A stretch of DNA of 64,000 bases from Streptomyces xanthophaeus (GTDB lineage: Bacteria; Actinomycetota; Actinomycetes; Streptomycetales; Streptomycetaceae): contig NZ_CP076543.1 of assembly GCF_030440515.1 (NCBI RefSeq), positions 4,437,501 to 4,501,500 on the forward strand, in the 5' to 3' direction. Shown here piece by piece: positions 38,277 through 46,953 of the stretch. A program made the position numbers and the translations under genes. Each line of letters begins with the position of its first letter. Position 1 is the stretch's first letter. Below the pieces are notes generated by a model. The model did no database searches and was not told the DNA's origin. It saw only the letters and a program-made list of their open reading frames with translations.

Positions 38277-39004
38277 TCCGGCCCGCTCTCGCCGGCGCGC
38301 AGGGCGTAGCCGACCCCGCGCACGGTGTGGACGAGGCGCGGCTCGCCGCCGGCCTCGGTCTTGCGGCGCAGGTACATCACGTACACGTCCAGGGAGTTGG
38401 AGCTGGGCTCGAAGTCGAAGCCCCAGACGGTCTTGAGGATCTGTTCGCGGGTCAGGACCTGGCGCGGGTGCGCGAGGAACATCTCCAGCAGCGTGAATTC
38501 GGTCCGGGTCAGCTCCACCGGCCGCCCGGCCCGGGTGACCTCGCGGGTCGCGAGGTCCATGCGCAGGTCGCCGAAGGTCAGGGTGTCCTCGTGGCTCTCG
38601 CCGGCGGCCTGCGCGGTGGCGTAGGAGCTGCGGCGCAGCAGGGCGCGGACGCGGGCGAAGAGTTCGTCGAGTTCGAACGGCTTGACGAGGTAGTCGTCGG
38701 CGCCCGCGTCGAGGCCGGTGACGCGGTCGCCGACGGTGTCGCGGGCGGTGAGCATCAGGATCGGTGTGACGCTGCCGGACGCCCGCAGCCGGCGGGCGGC
38801 CGTCAGCCCGTCCATCCGGGGCATCTGGATGTCCAGGACGATCAGGTCGGGGGCGTACGAGGCCGCCCGGTCGAGGGCGTCGAGCCCGTCGACCGCGGTC
38901 TGCACGGCGTACCCCTCGAAGGCGAGACTGCGGCGCAGGGCCTCGCGTACGGCCGGTTCGTCGTCGACGACGAGGATCCGCGCTTCGCCTTCGGCGGGAA
39001 TCAT
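38273..39004 (-). CDS. Response regulator, OmpR/PhoB family, MprA-like
   Basis: The 243-aa protein has a receiver domain (DDE acid cluster, phospho-Asp in [13 protein letters not shown], Lys in YLVKPFE) and a winged-helix DNA-binding domain ([22 protein letters not shown] recognition region as [11 protein letters not shown]). It is coupled to the kinase. An 11-bp phased direct repeat upstream of the neighbouring protease is a good candidate target. Confidence 0.93.
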   Translation of the reverse strand: MIPAEGEARILVVDDEPAVREALRRSLAFEGYAVQTAVDGLDALDRAASYAPDLIVLDIQMPRMDGLTAARRLRASGSVTPILMLTARDTVGDRVTGLDAGADDYLVKPFELDELFARVRALLRRSSYATAQAAGESHEDTLTFGDLRMDLATREVTRAGRPVELTRTEFTLLEMFLAHPRQVLTREQILKTVWGFDFEPSSNSLDVYVMYLRRKTEAGGEPRLVHTVRGVGYALRAGESGPE

Positions 39005-39079
39005 GGATGGGTCTCCCAGGGGTGGTGGTCGGCCGTGGAGTGCGGCGCGTGACGGCGTCTCCAGCCTCGCACGGGTGGG

Positions 39080-40333
39080 TCAGAAGCTGGTGCCGAAGCC
39101 GTTCGCGGCGGAGCCGGCGCCGGATCCGCCGCCCGTACCGGAGGAGCCCGCGCCGCCGGAGCCGCCCTTGCGCAGGGAGTCCAGGTCGGCCTTGATCGTG
39201 TCGACCGGGATGGCGAAGCCGAGGCCGACGCTGCCGGCGGCGGAGTTGCCGGAGGCGGGGGAGTAGATCGCCGACGGCATGCCCACGATCCGGCCGTTCA
39301 TGTCGACGAGGGCGCCGCCGGAGTTGCCGGGGTTGAGGGAGGCGTCCGTCTGGAGGGCCTTGTACGAGGTGGTGTCGGAGCCGGTGTCCCCGTTGAACTG
39401 GCGGCCGCCGAAGGAGAACGGCCAGCTGTCCTCGCCCTGCTGCCGGCCCTGCGGGGACTGCTGCTCCGACTTCGGCACCTTCACCTCGCGGTTCAGCGCG
39501 GAGACGATGCCGCTGGTGACGGTGCCGGTGAGGCCGTCGGGCGAGCCGATGGCGACGACCTGGTCGCCGACCTTGACGCCGCCGGAGTCGCCGAGCGTGG
39601 CGGGCTTCAGCCCGGAGGCGCCCTGGAGCCTGATCAGGGCCAGGTCCTTGTCGGGATCGGTGCCCACGATCTTGGCGGGGTACTTCTTGCCGTCGCTCAT
39701 CGTCACCTGGATCTCGGCGGCGCCGCTCACCACGTGGTTGTTGGTGACGATCTCGCCGTCGGCGGTGAGGACGATGCCGGAGCCGGTGCCCTGGCCGGAG
39801 CCGGTGCGGACGTCGATGCGCACGACCGAGGGGCTGACCTGCTCGGCGACGCCGGCGACGGTGCCGGAGCTGGACTGCGAGACGGTGGTGCCGTCGACCC
39901 CGCCGGTGCTCGCGGCCTGCCGGTCCATCAGCTGCTGGACCGCGGCCGCGGTGCCGCCGCCGACCAGGGCCGCGGCGAGCGCGACGGCGGCCAGCAGCGC
40001 GACGGGCCGCTTGGCACGGGGTGCGGGGGCCGCGGCGTGGGCGGCCCGGCCGGGGCCGCCACCCTCACCGCCGCCGGCGTCCCCGGCCGCCGGGACCGTC
40101 CCGCCCGGGATGACCGGCGGCCGGTGCGCCTCGTGCCGGCCGGGCGCGGCAGGCGGGTACGAGGGCGGCGGCGGGTAGGCGCCCGCCCCGGCTCCGGCCT
40201 CGGCTCCGGACCGGGTTCCGGCCTCCTGGGCCGGGCTGTTCCCCCCGCGCTGCCAGTCCTCGCCGAACGGCGCGTGCTGGGCCGGGCTGTTCTCCTGCGG
40301 GTACTCGCCTTCGCGGCGGAAGCTGTCGGTCAT
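39080..40333 (-). CDS. HtrA/DegP-type membrane serine protease without PDZ domain
   Basis: The 417-aa protein has a long Pro/Gly/Ala-rich cytoplasmic N-terminus (1-105), one membrane span (about 110-132) and an extracytoplasmic trypsin-like domain. The triad is His200 (TNNHV), Asp230 (DKDLAL) and Ser338 (GNSGG). The chain ends with a Gly/Ser tail of about 30 residues where family members usually have a PDZ domain. It should degrade or process misfolded envelope proteins. It is 75 nt upstream of the response regulator gene. Confidence 0.92.
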   Translation of the reverse strand: MTDSFRREGEYPQENSPAQHAPFGEDWQRGGNSPAQEAGTRSGAEAGAGAGAYPPPPSYPPAAPGRHEAHRPPVIPGGTVPAAGDAGGGEGGGPGRAAHAAAPAPRAKRPVALLAAVALAAALVGGGTAAAVQQLMDRQAASTGGVDGTTVSQSSSGTVAGVAEQVSPSVVRIDVRTGSGQGTGSGIVLTADGEIVTNNHVVSGAAEIQVTMSDGKKYPAKIVGTDPDKDLALIRLQGASGLKPATLGDSGGVKVGDQVVAIGSPDGLTGTVTSGIVSALNREVKVPKSEQQSPQGRQQGEDSWPFSFGGRQFNGDTGSDTTSYKALQTDASLNPGNSGGALVDMNGRIVGMPSAIYSPASGNSAAGSVGLGFAIPVDTIKADLDSLRKGGSGGAGSSGTGGGSGAGSAANGFGTSF

Positions 40334-40366
40334 GACAACGACTCTGGCCGGAGATCATGAGAGCTT

Positions 40367-40383
40367 CCTGAGTCAGGCCTGAG
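40367..40383 (-). promoter_or_regulatory. 11-bp phased direct repeat, candidate response-regulator site
   Basis: On the minus strand CTCAGG-N5-CTCAGG runs from 40383 to 40367, 34 nt before the HtrA start. OmpR/PhoB-family regulators bind such repeats with one-turn phasing, and the MprA-like gene is the next one downstream. Confidence 0.5.
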
Positions 40384-40424
40384 AAGCCCGACAGAACCGC
40401 CTGCGACCGACACGAGAACCGGCC

Positions 40425-40455
40425 TTGACCCTCGACCTGGTGGAGGTCCCAGAGT
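40425..40455 (+). promoter_or_regulatory. MerR-type promoter with 19-bp spacer
   Basis: TTGACC (40425-40430) and CAGAGT (40450-40455) are 19 nt apart, the long spacing MerR regulators correct. Between them is the inverted repeat GACCT-GGTGG-AGGTC (40434-40448). It lies 20 nt before the MerR-clamp fusion gene, so autoregulation is likely. Confidence 0.5.
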
Positions 40456-40474
40456 CACGGGTGTGGAGAGCGAG

Positions 40475-41536
40475 ATGCACAGCATTGGCGAGATGGGCCG
40501 CGACAGCGGGCTGGGCGTGAGCGCGCTGCGCTTCTACGACCGGGTGGGCGTCCTGCCGCCCGCCCGGGTGGATCCGGGGACCGGATACCGCTGGTACGCG
40601 CCCGAACAGCTCGACGAGGCCCGGCTGCTGGCCCGGCTCCGGCAGGCGGGGATGCCGCTCGCGGACGTCCGGCTGGTCCTGGCGGCCTGGTCCGGCGGGG
40701 ACACCGGCCTGGTGCCCCGGCTGCTGGACGGGCACCTGCGGCGGCTCGAACGCGAGCTCGCCGATGCGCGCGGCGCGCTCTCCGCGGTACGCGCCCGGCT
40801 CGGACACAAGGAGAGCACCATGACCACGACCACCCGCACCGCCCGGCTGACCCTGCCCGCCACGGAGTTCGCGGCCGCACTGGACTCCGTACGCTTCGCC
40901 GTCGGGACCGACCCCGAGCTGCCGGTGCTCGGCGGGGTCCTCTTCGACGTGGAGGGGGAAGACCTGCGCGTCGTGGCCACCGACCGCTACCGGATGGCCG
41001 TGGCCCGCGCGTCCGCCACCGGCCACGGCGGTGAGCGGGTCCAGCTGACCGTGCCCGCCCCGCTCGTGGACGCCATGCGGGCGCTGCTGACCGGCGACTT
41101 CCCGGCCCTGCTCACCGTGGACGGGGACGGGATCGAGCTGGAGACGCAGGGCGGCCGGGTCGCCGGGCAGGGCCTGGGCGAGGAGTTCCCCGACTACCGC
41201 CGCCTGACGCGGCTGCCCGAGGGGCGCCGCATCCCGCTGGACGTGCCGGCGCTGCGGAAGGGTCTGGCCGGGCAGGACGGCGAAAGGTGCGCCCTCGTCC
41301 TGACGGACACGGTGACCGTCGCCGACGAGGCCTTCGGGTCCGGCCCCGAGTCCGGCTGCGGCTCCGGCGCCCACGGGGACCTGGTGGGGGTCAACCCCGC
41401 CTTCCTCATCGAGGCGCTCGCCGTCGGGGACGACATGCTGCTGGAGTACGTCGGCCCCAAGGCCCCGCTGGTGCTGCTGCGCTCCGGCACCGAGGACGCC
41501 TTCTCCCTGCTGATGCCGTGCACGCTGGACGCGTGA
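40475..41536 (+). CDS. MerR regulator fused to a DNA polymerase III beta-clamp-like domain
   Basis: The 353-aa protein has an N-terminal MerR part (helix-turn-helix about 3-45 with GVSALRFYDRVGVLPP, GYRWY; coiled coil about 85-110). From about residue 120 a domain resembling the DnaN sliding clamp follows, including the signature VVATDRYRMAVARA and a final LMPCTL-type end. The clamp part is about 235 residues, shorter than DnaN's 370-plus. GGAG seven bases before ATG 40475 fixes the start. It may be a regulator that uses a clamp-like ring or ligand domain; the role is unknown. It is convergent with the LacI gene. Confidence 0.85.
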   Translation: MHSIGEMGRDSGLGVSALRFYDRVGVLPPARVDPGTGYRWYAPEQLDEARLLARLRQAGMPLADVRLVLAAWSGGDTGLVPRLLDGHLRRLERELADARGALSAVRARLGHKESTMTTTTRTARLTLPATEFAAALDSVRFAVGTDPELPVLGGVLFDVEGEDLRVVATDRYRMAVARASATGHGGERVQLTVPAPLVDAMRALLTGDFPALLTVDGDGIELETQGGRVAGQGLGEEFPDYRRLTRLPEGRRIPLDVPALRKGLAGQDGERCALVLTDTVTVADEAFGSGPESGCGSGAHGDLVGVNPAFLIEALAVGDDMLLEYVGPKAPLVLLRSGTEDAFSLLMPCTLDA

Positions 41537-41543
41537 CCCGCGT

Positions 41544-42566
41544 TCAGCGGCAGCCGCAGGAGCGGCGGACCACCAGCGCCGAGGGGAACTGCTTCAGCCG
41601 TTCCCGCCGGGAGCCGGCCACGCGCAGGCCGTCGTCCAGGACCAGGTCCACGGCCGCGCGGGCCATCGCCGGGCGGTCCGAGGCGATCGTGGTCAGCGGC
41701 GGGTCGGTGAGGGCGGCTTCCTTGACGTCGTCGAAGCCCGCGACGGCCAGTTCCCCGGGCACCTCGATGCGCAGCTCGCGCGCGGCGCGCAGCACACCGA
41801 TCGCCTGGTCGTCCGTGGCGCAGAAGATGGCGGTCGGACGGTCGGGCCGCGCCAGGACCTCCAGGGCGACCCGGTACGCGTCGTAGCGGTTGTACGGGGC
41901 TTCGATGAGCCGGCCCTCGACCGAGCGGCCGGACTCCTGCATGGCCCGGCGCCAGCCCTCGACGTGGTCGGCGACGGGGTCGCCGACGGACGGGGTGTTC
42001 TCGACGCCGCCGATGCAGGCCACGTACTCGTGGCCGTGCTCCAGCAGGTGGCGGGTGGCGAGCTGGGCGCCGCCGATGTCGTCCGTGACGACGGCGACGT
42101 CGTCGATCGCCTCCGGGCGCTCGTGCAGCAGCACGACCCGCGCGTCCCAGGCCTCGATCTCGCTGGCGGCCTGCTCGCTCATGCCCTGGCTGACCAGGAT
42201 CAGGCCCGACACCCGCATGCCGAGGAAGGCCCGCAGGTAGTGGACCTCGCGCTCGGTGCGGTAGTCGGAGTTGCCGACCAGCACCATTTTCCCGCGCTCG
42301 GCGGCGGCCTGTTCGACCGCGTGCGCCATCTCCGCGAAGAACGGCTGGCGGGCATCCGGGACGATCATGCCTATGAGGTCGGTGCGCCGCGACGCCATCG
42401 CCTGGGCGACCCGGTCCGGGCGGTAGCCCAGCTCCTTGATCGCGGCGAGGACACGCTCGCGCGTGGCCGGGGCAACCGGCCGGGGTCCGTTGTTGATGAC
42501 GTAGCTCACGACGGCGGTAGAGGTACCCGCAAGTCGCGCCACGTCGTCCCGCGTCACCTTGGCCAC
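41544..42566 (-). CDS. LacI family transcriptional regulator
   Basis: The 340-aa protein has the LacI helix-turn-helix and hinge ([20 protein letters not shown], then [14 protein letters not shown]) and a periplasmic-binding-protein-like sugar domain ending in VVRRSCGC. It represses genes for uptake or use of some carbohydrate, not identifiable here since no sugar genes adjoin. The start is GTG at 42566. Confidence 0.92.
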   Translation of the reverse strand: MAKVTRDDVARLAGTSTAVVSYVINNGPRPVAPATRERVLAAIKELGYRPDRVAQAMASRRTDLIGMIVPDARQPFFAEMAHAVEQAAAERGKMVLVGNSDYRTEREVHYLRAFLGMRVSGLILVSQGMSEQAASEIEAWDARVVLLHERPEAIDDVAVVTDDIGGAQLATRHLLEHGHEYVACIGGVENTPSVGDPVADHVEGWRRAMQESGRSVEGRLIEAPYNRYDAYRVALEVLARPDRPTAIFCATDDQAIGVLRAARELRIEVPGELAVAGFDDVKEAALTDPPLTTIASDRPAMARAAVDLVLDDGLRVAGSRRERLKQFPSALVVRRSCGCR

Positions 42567-42644
42567 GCGCGGCAGTCTACGCGGGGTGACCTACCTCTGG
42601 GCAGGGCGTCCTGCCGAGTGGATGGTCACAGCGCGTTCGGCCGA

Positions 42645-43442
42645 TCAGGTGACGGACGAAGCCTGCTGCGCGGTGGTCTGCGCGGCCGTCTGCGGTGCCG
42701 TCCGCTCGGCGGCCTGGGCCGCGGCCTTGGCCGCCGCCTGGGCCGCCGCTTCCGCCGCCGCCCGCTCGACCTTCTCCGGCGTGACGAAGCGGTAGCCGAC
42801 GTTGCGTACCGTGCCGATCAGGGACTCGTGCTCGGGGCCGAGCTTCGCGCGCAGCCGCCGCACGTGCACGTCGACGGTCCGGGTGCCGCCGAAGTAGTCG
42901 TAGCCCCACACCTCCTGGAGCAGCTGGGCGCGGGTGAAGACCCGGCCCGGGTGCTGGGCGAGGTACTTGAGCAGCTCGAACTCCTTGAAGGTGAGGTCCA
43001 GCACCCGCCCCTTGAGCTTGGCGGAGTACGTGGCCTCGTCCACCGACAGGTCGCCGTTGCGGATCTCCATCGGGGAGTCGTCCGAGCCCAGCTGCTGACG
43101 GCCGGTGGCCAGGCGCAGCCGCGCCTCGACCTCGGCCGGACCCGCGGTGTCCAGGAGGACGTCGTCGATGCCCCAGTCGGCGGTGACGGCCGCCAGGCCG
43201 CCCTCGGTGACGACCAGGATCAGCGGACAGCCGGGTCCGGTGGAGCGGAGCAGCTGGCACAGCGACCGCACCTGCGGCAGGTCGCGGCGGCCGTCCACGA
43301 GGATGACATCGGCTCCCGGGGTGTCCACCAGGGCGGGGCCCTCGGCCGGGGCGACCCGGACGTTGTGCAGCAGCAGGCCGAGTGCGGGCAGCACCTCGGT
43401 GGACGGCTGCAGGGCGTTGGTGAGCAGCAGGAGTGAGCTCAC
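42645..43442 (-). CDS. glnR: Nitrogen regulator GlnR
   Basis: The 265-aa orphan OmpR-type regulator begins [20 protein letters not shown] and has the winged-helix domain [20 protein letters not shown] and [15 protein letters not shown], as I know it from Streptomyces GlnR. It controls nitrogen-assimilation genes. The start GTG 43442 matches the known N-terminus. After the DNA-binding domain there is an Ala/Gln-rich tail of about 35 residues ([19 protein letters not shown]). No kinase gene adjoins, as is usual for GlnR. Confidence 0.93.
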   Translation of the reverse strand: MSSLLLLTNALQPSTEVLPALGLLLHNVRVAPAEGPALVDTPGADVILVDGRRDLPQVRSLCQLLRSTGPGCPLILVVTEGGLAAVTADWGIDDVLLDTAGPAEVEARLRLATGRQQLGSDDSPMEIRNGDLSVDEATYSAKLKGRVLDLTFKEFELLKYLAQHPGRVFTRAQLLQEVWGYDYFGGTRTVDVHVRRLRAKLGPEHESLIGTVRNVGYRFVTPEKVERAAAEAAAQAAAKAAAQAAERTAPQTAAQTTAQQASSVT

Positions 43443-43903
43443 GACCGACCACCTGCCCGGGTCGGACGGTGGTGCACGGTTCGCTGGTCCATCACGTCGG
43501 TTCCTCCTCGGTCCCGTCGAGGACATGCGTGGTACTGCTTCGTACGTCTTGCCCGGCGCCCCCGCGGTCCCCGCGCCCTGGGGTCCGCATGGATGCCACT
43601 GTTCTCGGTCCGTTCAACGTGCTGAAAGCACAAAAGGACCCGGGGGCAACGTTGCCCGGATCCTCTCGCCAAGCAGAATAGCCCACCCGTCGATACGTGG
43701 CCGAGGCTTCTTCCGCTTCCACTTCTGTGGTTCATGCCACGCTCCCGCCCTGCGTATGCCCAGGTTTCACCGGATCGGGGGCCCGCCGACCGGTACCCCG
43801 GGGCCGTCCGGGCGCACACCCGGCGCGTCGGGGCACGCCGGGGTCGGCGGTGGGAGGGGCCATCATGGAGGCCGACGGTAGAGAGCCGACGATAGGAGCT
43901 GCA
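43443..43903. other. Divergent gap upstream of glnR and the MoaD-like gene
   Basis: The region must hold both promoters. It contains an imperfect hairpin with a T-run on the minus strand (43636-43663). Minus-strand frames here (for example 43722 to 43492) have no good ribosome-binding site and are not called. Confidence 0.5.
43631..43664 (-). terminator. Imperfect hairpin with T-run upstream of glnR
   Basis: Read on the minus strand, GGATCCGGGCA pairs imperfectly with TGCCCCCGGGTCC across an ACGT loop and is followed by TTTTG. It is about 190 nt before the glnR start, so it could be a leader attenuator or simply insulate glnR. Confidence 0.4.
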
Positions 43904-44158
43904 GTGGCAACCGGAACCATCCGCTACTGGGCGGCGGCCAAGGCCGCGGCCAAGACGGCGGAGGAGCCGTACTCGGCGGGCACACTGGCCGAGGCGCTCG
44001 ACGCCGTGCGGGAGCGCCACCCCGGGGAGCTGACCCGGGTGCTGCTGCGCTGCTCCTTCCTCGTGAACGACGAGCCTGTGGGCAAGCGCCCGCATGATTC
44101 CGTCCCGCTGACCGAGGGGGGCACCGTCGAGGTGCTCCCGCCGTTCGCGGGCGGGTGA
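43904..44158 (+). CDS. MoaD/ThiS family sulfur-carrier protein
   Basis: The 84-aa ubiquitin-fold protein ends in PFAGG; the C-terminal Gly-Gly is where such carriers are adenylated and thiocarboxylated. GTG 43904 follows AGGAG with six bases between. It delivers sulfur for molybdopterin, thiamin or another pathway. No synthase subunit adjoins; the thiosulfate sulfurtransferase gene is 3 kb downstream. Confidence 0.85.
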   Translation: MATGTIRYWAAAKAAAKTAEEPYSAGTLAEALDAVRERHPGELTRVLLRCSFLVNDEPVGKRPHDSVPLTEGGTVEVLPPFAGG

Positions 44159-44168
44159 GCGGGAGCCG

Positions 44169-45752
44169 ATGAGTACCCCTGAGGAACAGCAGCGCCGGCA
44201 GTACGCGCAGCAGCAGCACCAGCAGCACCAGGAGGACCCGTACGGGACCCAGACCTGGCAGTCCGACACCTGGGACACCAGCCACCAGCCGGTGCATCCG
44301 CCGCTGGGCGCGGTGCCCGGGCAGCCGGTGGCGCCCGAGGGCTGGTTCCGCGACGAGGCCCCGGCGGCCCCGGCCGCCCCGGGCCCCTGGCCGGACGGCT
44401 CCGCCCCCGCCGGCGGCGGCTACGCCCCGGCCCCCGAGCCGTACCAGCAGCCGGTGGCTCCGGAGAGCTGGTTCCGGGACGAGGCCCAGGCTCCGGCGCC
44501 CGCCGCGGCTCCGGTCCAGGACTGGCCGCAGGGGGCCGAGACGGCCTATCTGCCGCCGTACCCGGGCCCCGGGCCCGACCAGCAGTACCAGCCCCGGCAG
44601 GAGCACCAGCACCAGCAGCCGGTGGCTCCGGAGAGCTGGTTCCGGGACGAGGCCCAGGCTCCGGCGCCCGCCGCGGCTCCGGTCCAGGACTGGCCGCAGG
44701 GGGCCGAGACGGCCTATCTGCCGCCGTACCCGGGCCCCGAGCACGACCAGCAGCAGCACCAGCAACAGCCTCAGCCCCAGCAGCCTCAGCCCCAGCAGCA
44801 CCAGCCCCGGCAGTCGCCGCCGGTCGAGGAGACCGCGTACCTGCCGCCGGTGGTGGACGCGCCGGCCGCCGAGGGGACCGCGTACGTGACGCCCCAGGCG
44901 GCGGCCACCCCGGGCGAGGAACCGGCCGAGGCCCCCGGCGAGCCGCAGGAGATCACCTCCTGGTCCCCTCCCACCCTCGCCGGCAACACCCTGCGCGCCG
45001 TGGACCCCGCCCAGGCACGCGCCGAGGGCCGGTCGCCGATCATCGACCCCGGTCCGCAGTCCGCCATACTGACCGCCGTCCTCGGGCTGCTGCTCGCCGT
45101 GGCGGCCGCCCTCGGGCAGTACGCCCTGCTCCTGCCGCTGATCGCCCTGCAGGGCCTCACGGCGGCCGGCTGGTTCCGCCTGAACGGCATGTGGCCCGCC
45201 CGCCAGGGCATCGCCCTGGCCTTCGCCGGAGCCGTCGTCGCCGACGTGGCCGTGCTCGCCGTCGACCCCACGTACGGACCCGGAGCGATCGTCGGGACCC
45301 TCGGCGCCTGGGTGCTGCTCACGCTCGTCCTGCAGCTGCGCAGCCACGCCGATCCCGACGAGCGGATGTACGGGCTGATGGCCTCGGTGGCCTCGGCCGC
45401 CCTCGCCATCATCTGCGCCGGCTATCTCGCGGCGGATTCCGCCGCCGCCACGGTCGGTGCCGCGGCCGTCGCGGTCGCCGTGTTCGCCCGTGCGCTGCCG
45501 CTGCCCACCGCCCCCTCGGTCGGCGTCTCGCTGGCCGCGGCCGCCGGCGCGGGCATCGCGGTCGGCGGGCTCACCCCGGTCGGTACGGGCGGTGCGCTGA
45601 TCGGCCTCGTCGCCGGGGTGTGCGCGCTGGTCGGGCTGCGGGTGGCGGCGTACGACTACCCGTCGAAGTTCGTGCACATGACGGCCGGTGTGGCCCTGCC
45701 GCTCGCGGCCGCCGCCCCCGCCGTGTACCTGATCGGCCGGGTGGTGGGCTGA
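44169..45752 (+). CDS. Q/P-rich membrane protein with internal duplication
   Basis: The 527-aa protein has a Gln/Pro-rich cytoplasmic half (1-280) and about eight to nine membrane spans (about 298-525). The N-terminal half has a 56-residue unit (QPVAPESWFRDEAQAPAPAA...) present twice, plus a more diverged copy (QPVAPEGWFRDEAP) in front. The gene starts 11 nt after the MoaD-like stop, so the two may be co-transcribed. I do not recognise the family; similar Streptomyces proteins are hypothetical. Confidence 0.8.
   Translation: MSTPEEQQRRQYAQQQHQQHQEDPYGTQTWQSDTWDTSHQPVHPPLGAVPGQPVAPEGWFRDEAPAAPAAPGPWPDGSAPAGGGYAPAPEPYQQPVAPESWFRDEAQAPAPAAAPVQDWPQGAETAYLPPYPGPGPDQQYQPRQEHQHQQPVAPESWFRDEAQAPAPAAAPVQDWPQGAETAYLPPYPGPEHDQQQHQQQPQPQQPQPQQHQPRQSPPVEETAYLPPVVDAPAAEGTAYVTPQAAATPGEEPAEAPGEPQEITSWSPPTLAGNTLRAVDPAQARAEGRSPIIDPGPQSAILTAVLGLLLAVAAALGQYALLLPLIALQGLTAAGWFRLNGMWPARQGIALAFAGAVVADVAVLAVDPTYGPGAIVGTLGAWVLLTLVLQLRSHADPDERMYGLMASVASAALAIICAGYLAADSAAATVGAAAVAVAVFARALPLPTAPSVGVSLAAAAGAGIAVGGLTPVGTGGALIGLVAGVCALVGLRVAAYDYPSKFVHMTAGVALPLAAAAPAVYLIGRVVG
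44443..44739 (+). repeat. Perfect 129-bp in-frame duplication (168-bp period)
   Basis: Bases 44443-44571 and 44611-44739 look identical. The period of 168 nt is exactly 56 codons, so the reading frame is kept. Identity at synonymous sites points to recent duplication or ongoing gene conversion. Confidence 0.85.
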
Positions 45753-45815
45753 TCCCTGCCTGACGACCCGCATGGTCAACTAGAACGCACGTACCGATTA
45801 GTAGGGGGAGGGAAC

Positions 45816-46532
45816 GTGCGTTTCCTGCGCGTCGTTGTGATCATCGGAGTGGTTCTGGGGGCCCTGTTCGTGGGCGTGGACCGCTGGGCCGCGAGTTATG
45901 TCGAGAACCGGCTGGCCGACCGAATACAGGCACGGCAGGGCCTGGCCGGTTCCTCGGAGGTGGAGGTCCACGGCTTCCCCTTCCTGACCCAGGTCCTCAG
46001 CCGCGACCTCGACCGGGTCGACCTCAAACTGCGGGGCGTCGAGGTCACCGCCGAGGACCGCAAGACGCGGCTGTCGGAGCTGGACGCGAGCTTCCGGGGC
46101 GTGAAGCTGAACGGTGATTACAGCGGCGGCACCGCCGCCCGGGCCGAAGGCAGCGCGCTCATCACGTACGCCGACCTCACGGCGGCCTCGCAGAGCGGCG
46201 CGACCCTCTCCTACGGCGGGGCGCCCGGCAAGGTGAAGGTCACCGCGTCGGTGAACGTCTTCGGCAAGGTCCTGACGCACAGCGTGGTGTCGACCGTCAC
46301 CCTTGAGGACGCGCCGGGCGGAAAGGGCGGCAAGATCGTCCGCGTGCGCGCCGACGCGGTGCCCGGCGGGGGCGTTCCGGTGGTCGAGAAGGCGATCCGC
46401 AAGGAGACCGATTTCGACCGTGATCTCGGCAGCGGCATGCCGGCCGGACTCCAGCTCTCGTCCCTGACCTCGGACGAGGCCGGTGTCCACCTCACGCTGG
46501 GCGGCACGAACGTGGTGGTGGCCGGATCGTGA
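45816..46532 (+). CDS. DUF2993 family membrane-anchored protein
   Basis: The 238-aa protein has an N-terminal anchor (about 4-22) and an extracytoplasmic strand-rich domain with the DUF2993 pattern (ENRLADRIQARQGL, VEVHGFPFLTQVLS, VDLKLRGVEV). Related domains resemble lipid-carrying tubular proteins. GTG 45816 follows GGGGGAGGG. The function is not known. Confidence 0.82.
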   Translation: MRFLRVVVIIGVVLGALFVGVDRWAASYVENRLADRIQARQGLAGSSEVEVHGFPFLTQVLSRDLDRVDLKLRGVEVTAEDRKTRLSELDASFRGVKLNGDYSGGTAARAEGSALITYADLTAASQSGATLSYGGAPGKVKVTASVNVFGKVLTHSVVSTVTLEDAPGGKGGKIVRVRADAVPGGGVPVVEKAIRKETDFDRDLGSGMPAGLQLSSLTSDEAGVHLTLGGTNVVVAGS

Positions 46533-46655
46533 GACGGTGCGGTCCGATCCGCAGAAGGACGGGCCGCGCGGCAGGTCCCGGGGGCGGCGCGGCGGCCGCC
46601 CGGGACCTTCTTATCCCAATATTCGGACGATCCTGTCTCGCTATATGACACGCCG

Positions 46656-46685
46656 GTGACAGGGCGGCTGATTCGTCCCTACGAT
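46656..46685 (+). promoter_or_regulatory. Promoter of the leader peptide and sulfurtransferase
   Basis: GTGACA (46656-46661) and TACGAT (46680-46685) are 18 nt apart. Transcription should start near 46691, so the leader peptide mRNA would be leaderless or nearly so. Confidence 0.6.
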
Positions 46686-46693
46686 CCATGGCT

Positions 46694-46777
46694 ATGAAGC
46701 ATCAGCAGGCGGACCTCACGAAGCGACGGGCAGTAGACCTGTGTCGCGTCGCCGCCATGCTCTGTCGATCCATGTGA
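46694..46777 (+). CDS. Cysteine-containing leader peptide (27 aa)
   Basis: The short frame ends VDLCRVAAMLCRSM, the signature of the Streptomyces 'putative leader peptide' family found before sulfur-metabolism genes. It may start at ATG 46694 or, two codons earlier, at ATG 46688. Its two Cys codons suggest sensing of cysteine (or charged Cys-tRNA) to control the downstream sulfurtransferase. It lies 176 nt upstream of that gene. Confidence 0.82.
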   Translation: MKHQQADLTKRRAVDLCRVAAMLCRSM

Positions 46778-46953
46778 ACTGTGAGCGCATCCGCTCCATC
46801 GACCGGACGACGGCCCCAAGGCCCTTCCCGCGTGACCGCACCAGCCTCCTGAACCCCTGACGCCTCCCCGCGCAGGACCTTGAGCGCACCCGCAGGCACG
46901 CACTACGCGTCACCCGCACCGCCCCGCCGCACACTGCCCCGGAGGAGAACACC

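Noticed and set aside
43492..43722. A minus-strand small frame upstream of glnR
   Set aside because: It crosses the T-run hairpin, lacks a ribosome-binding site and has no recognisable product, so it was left as leader DNA.
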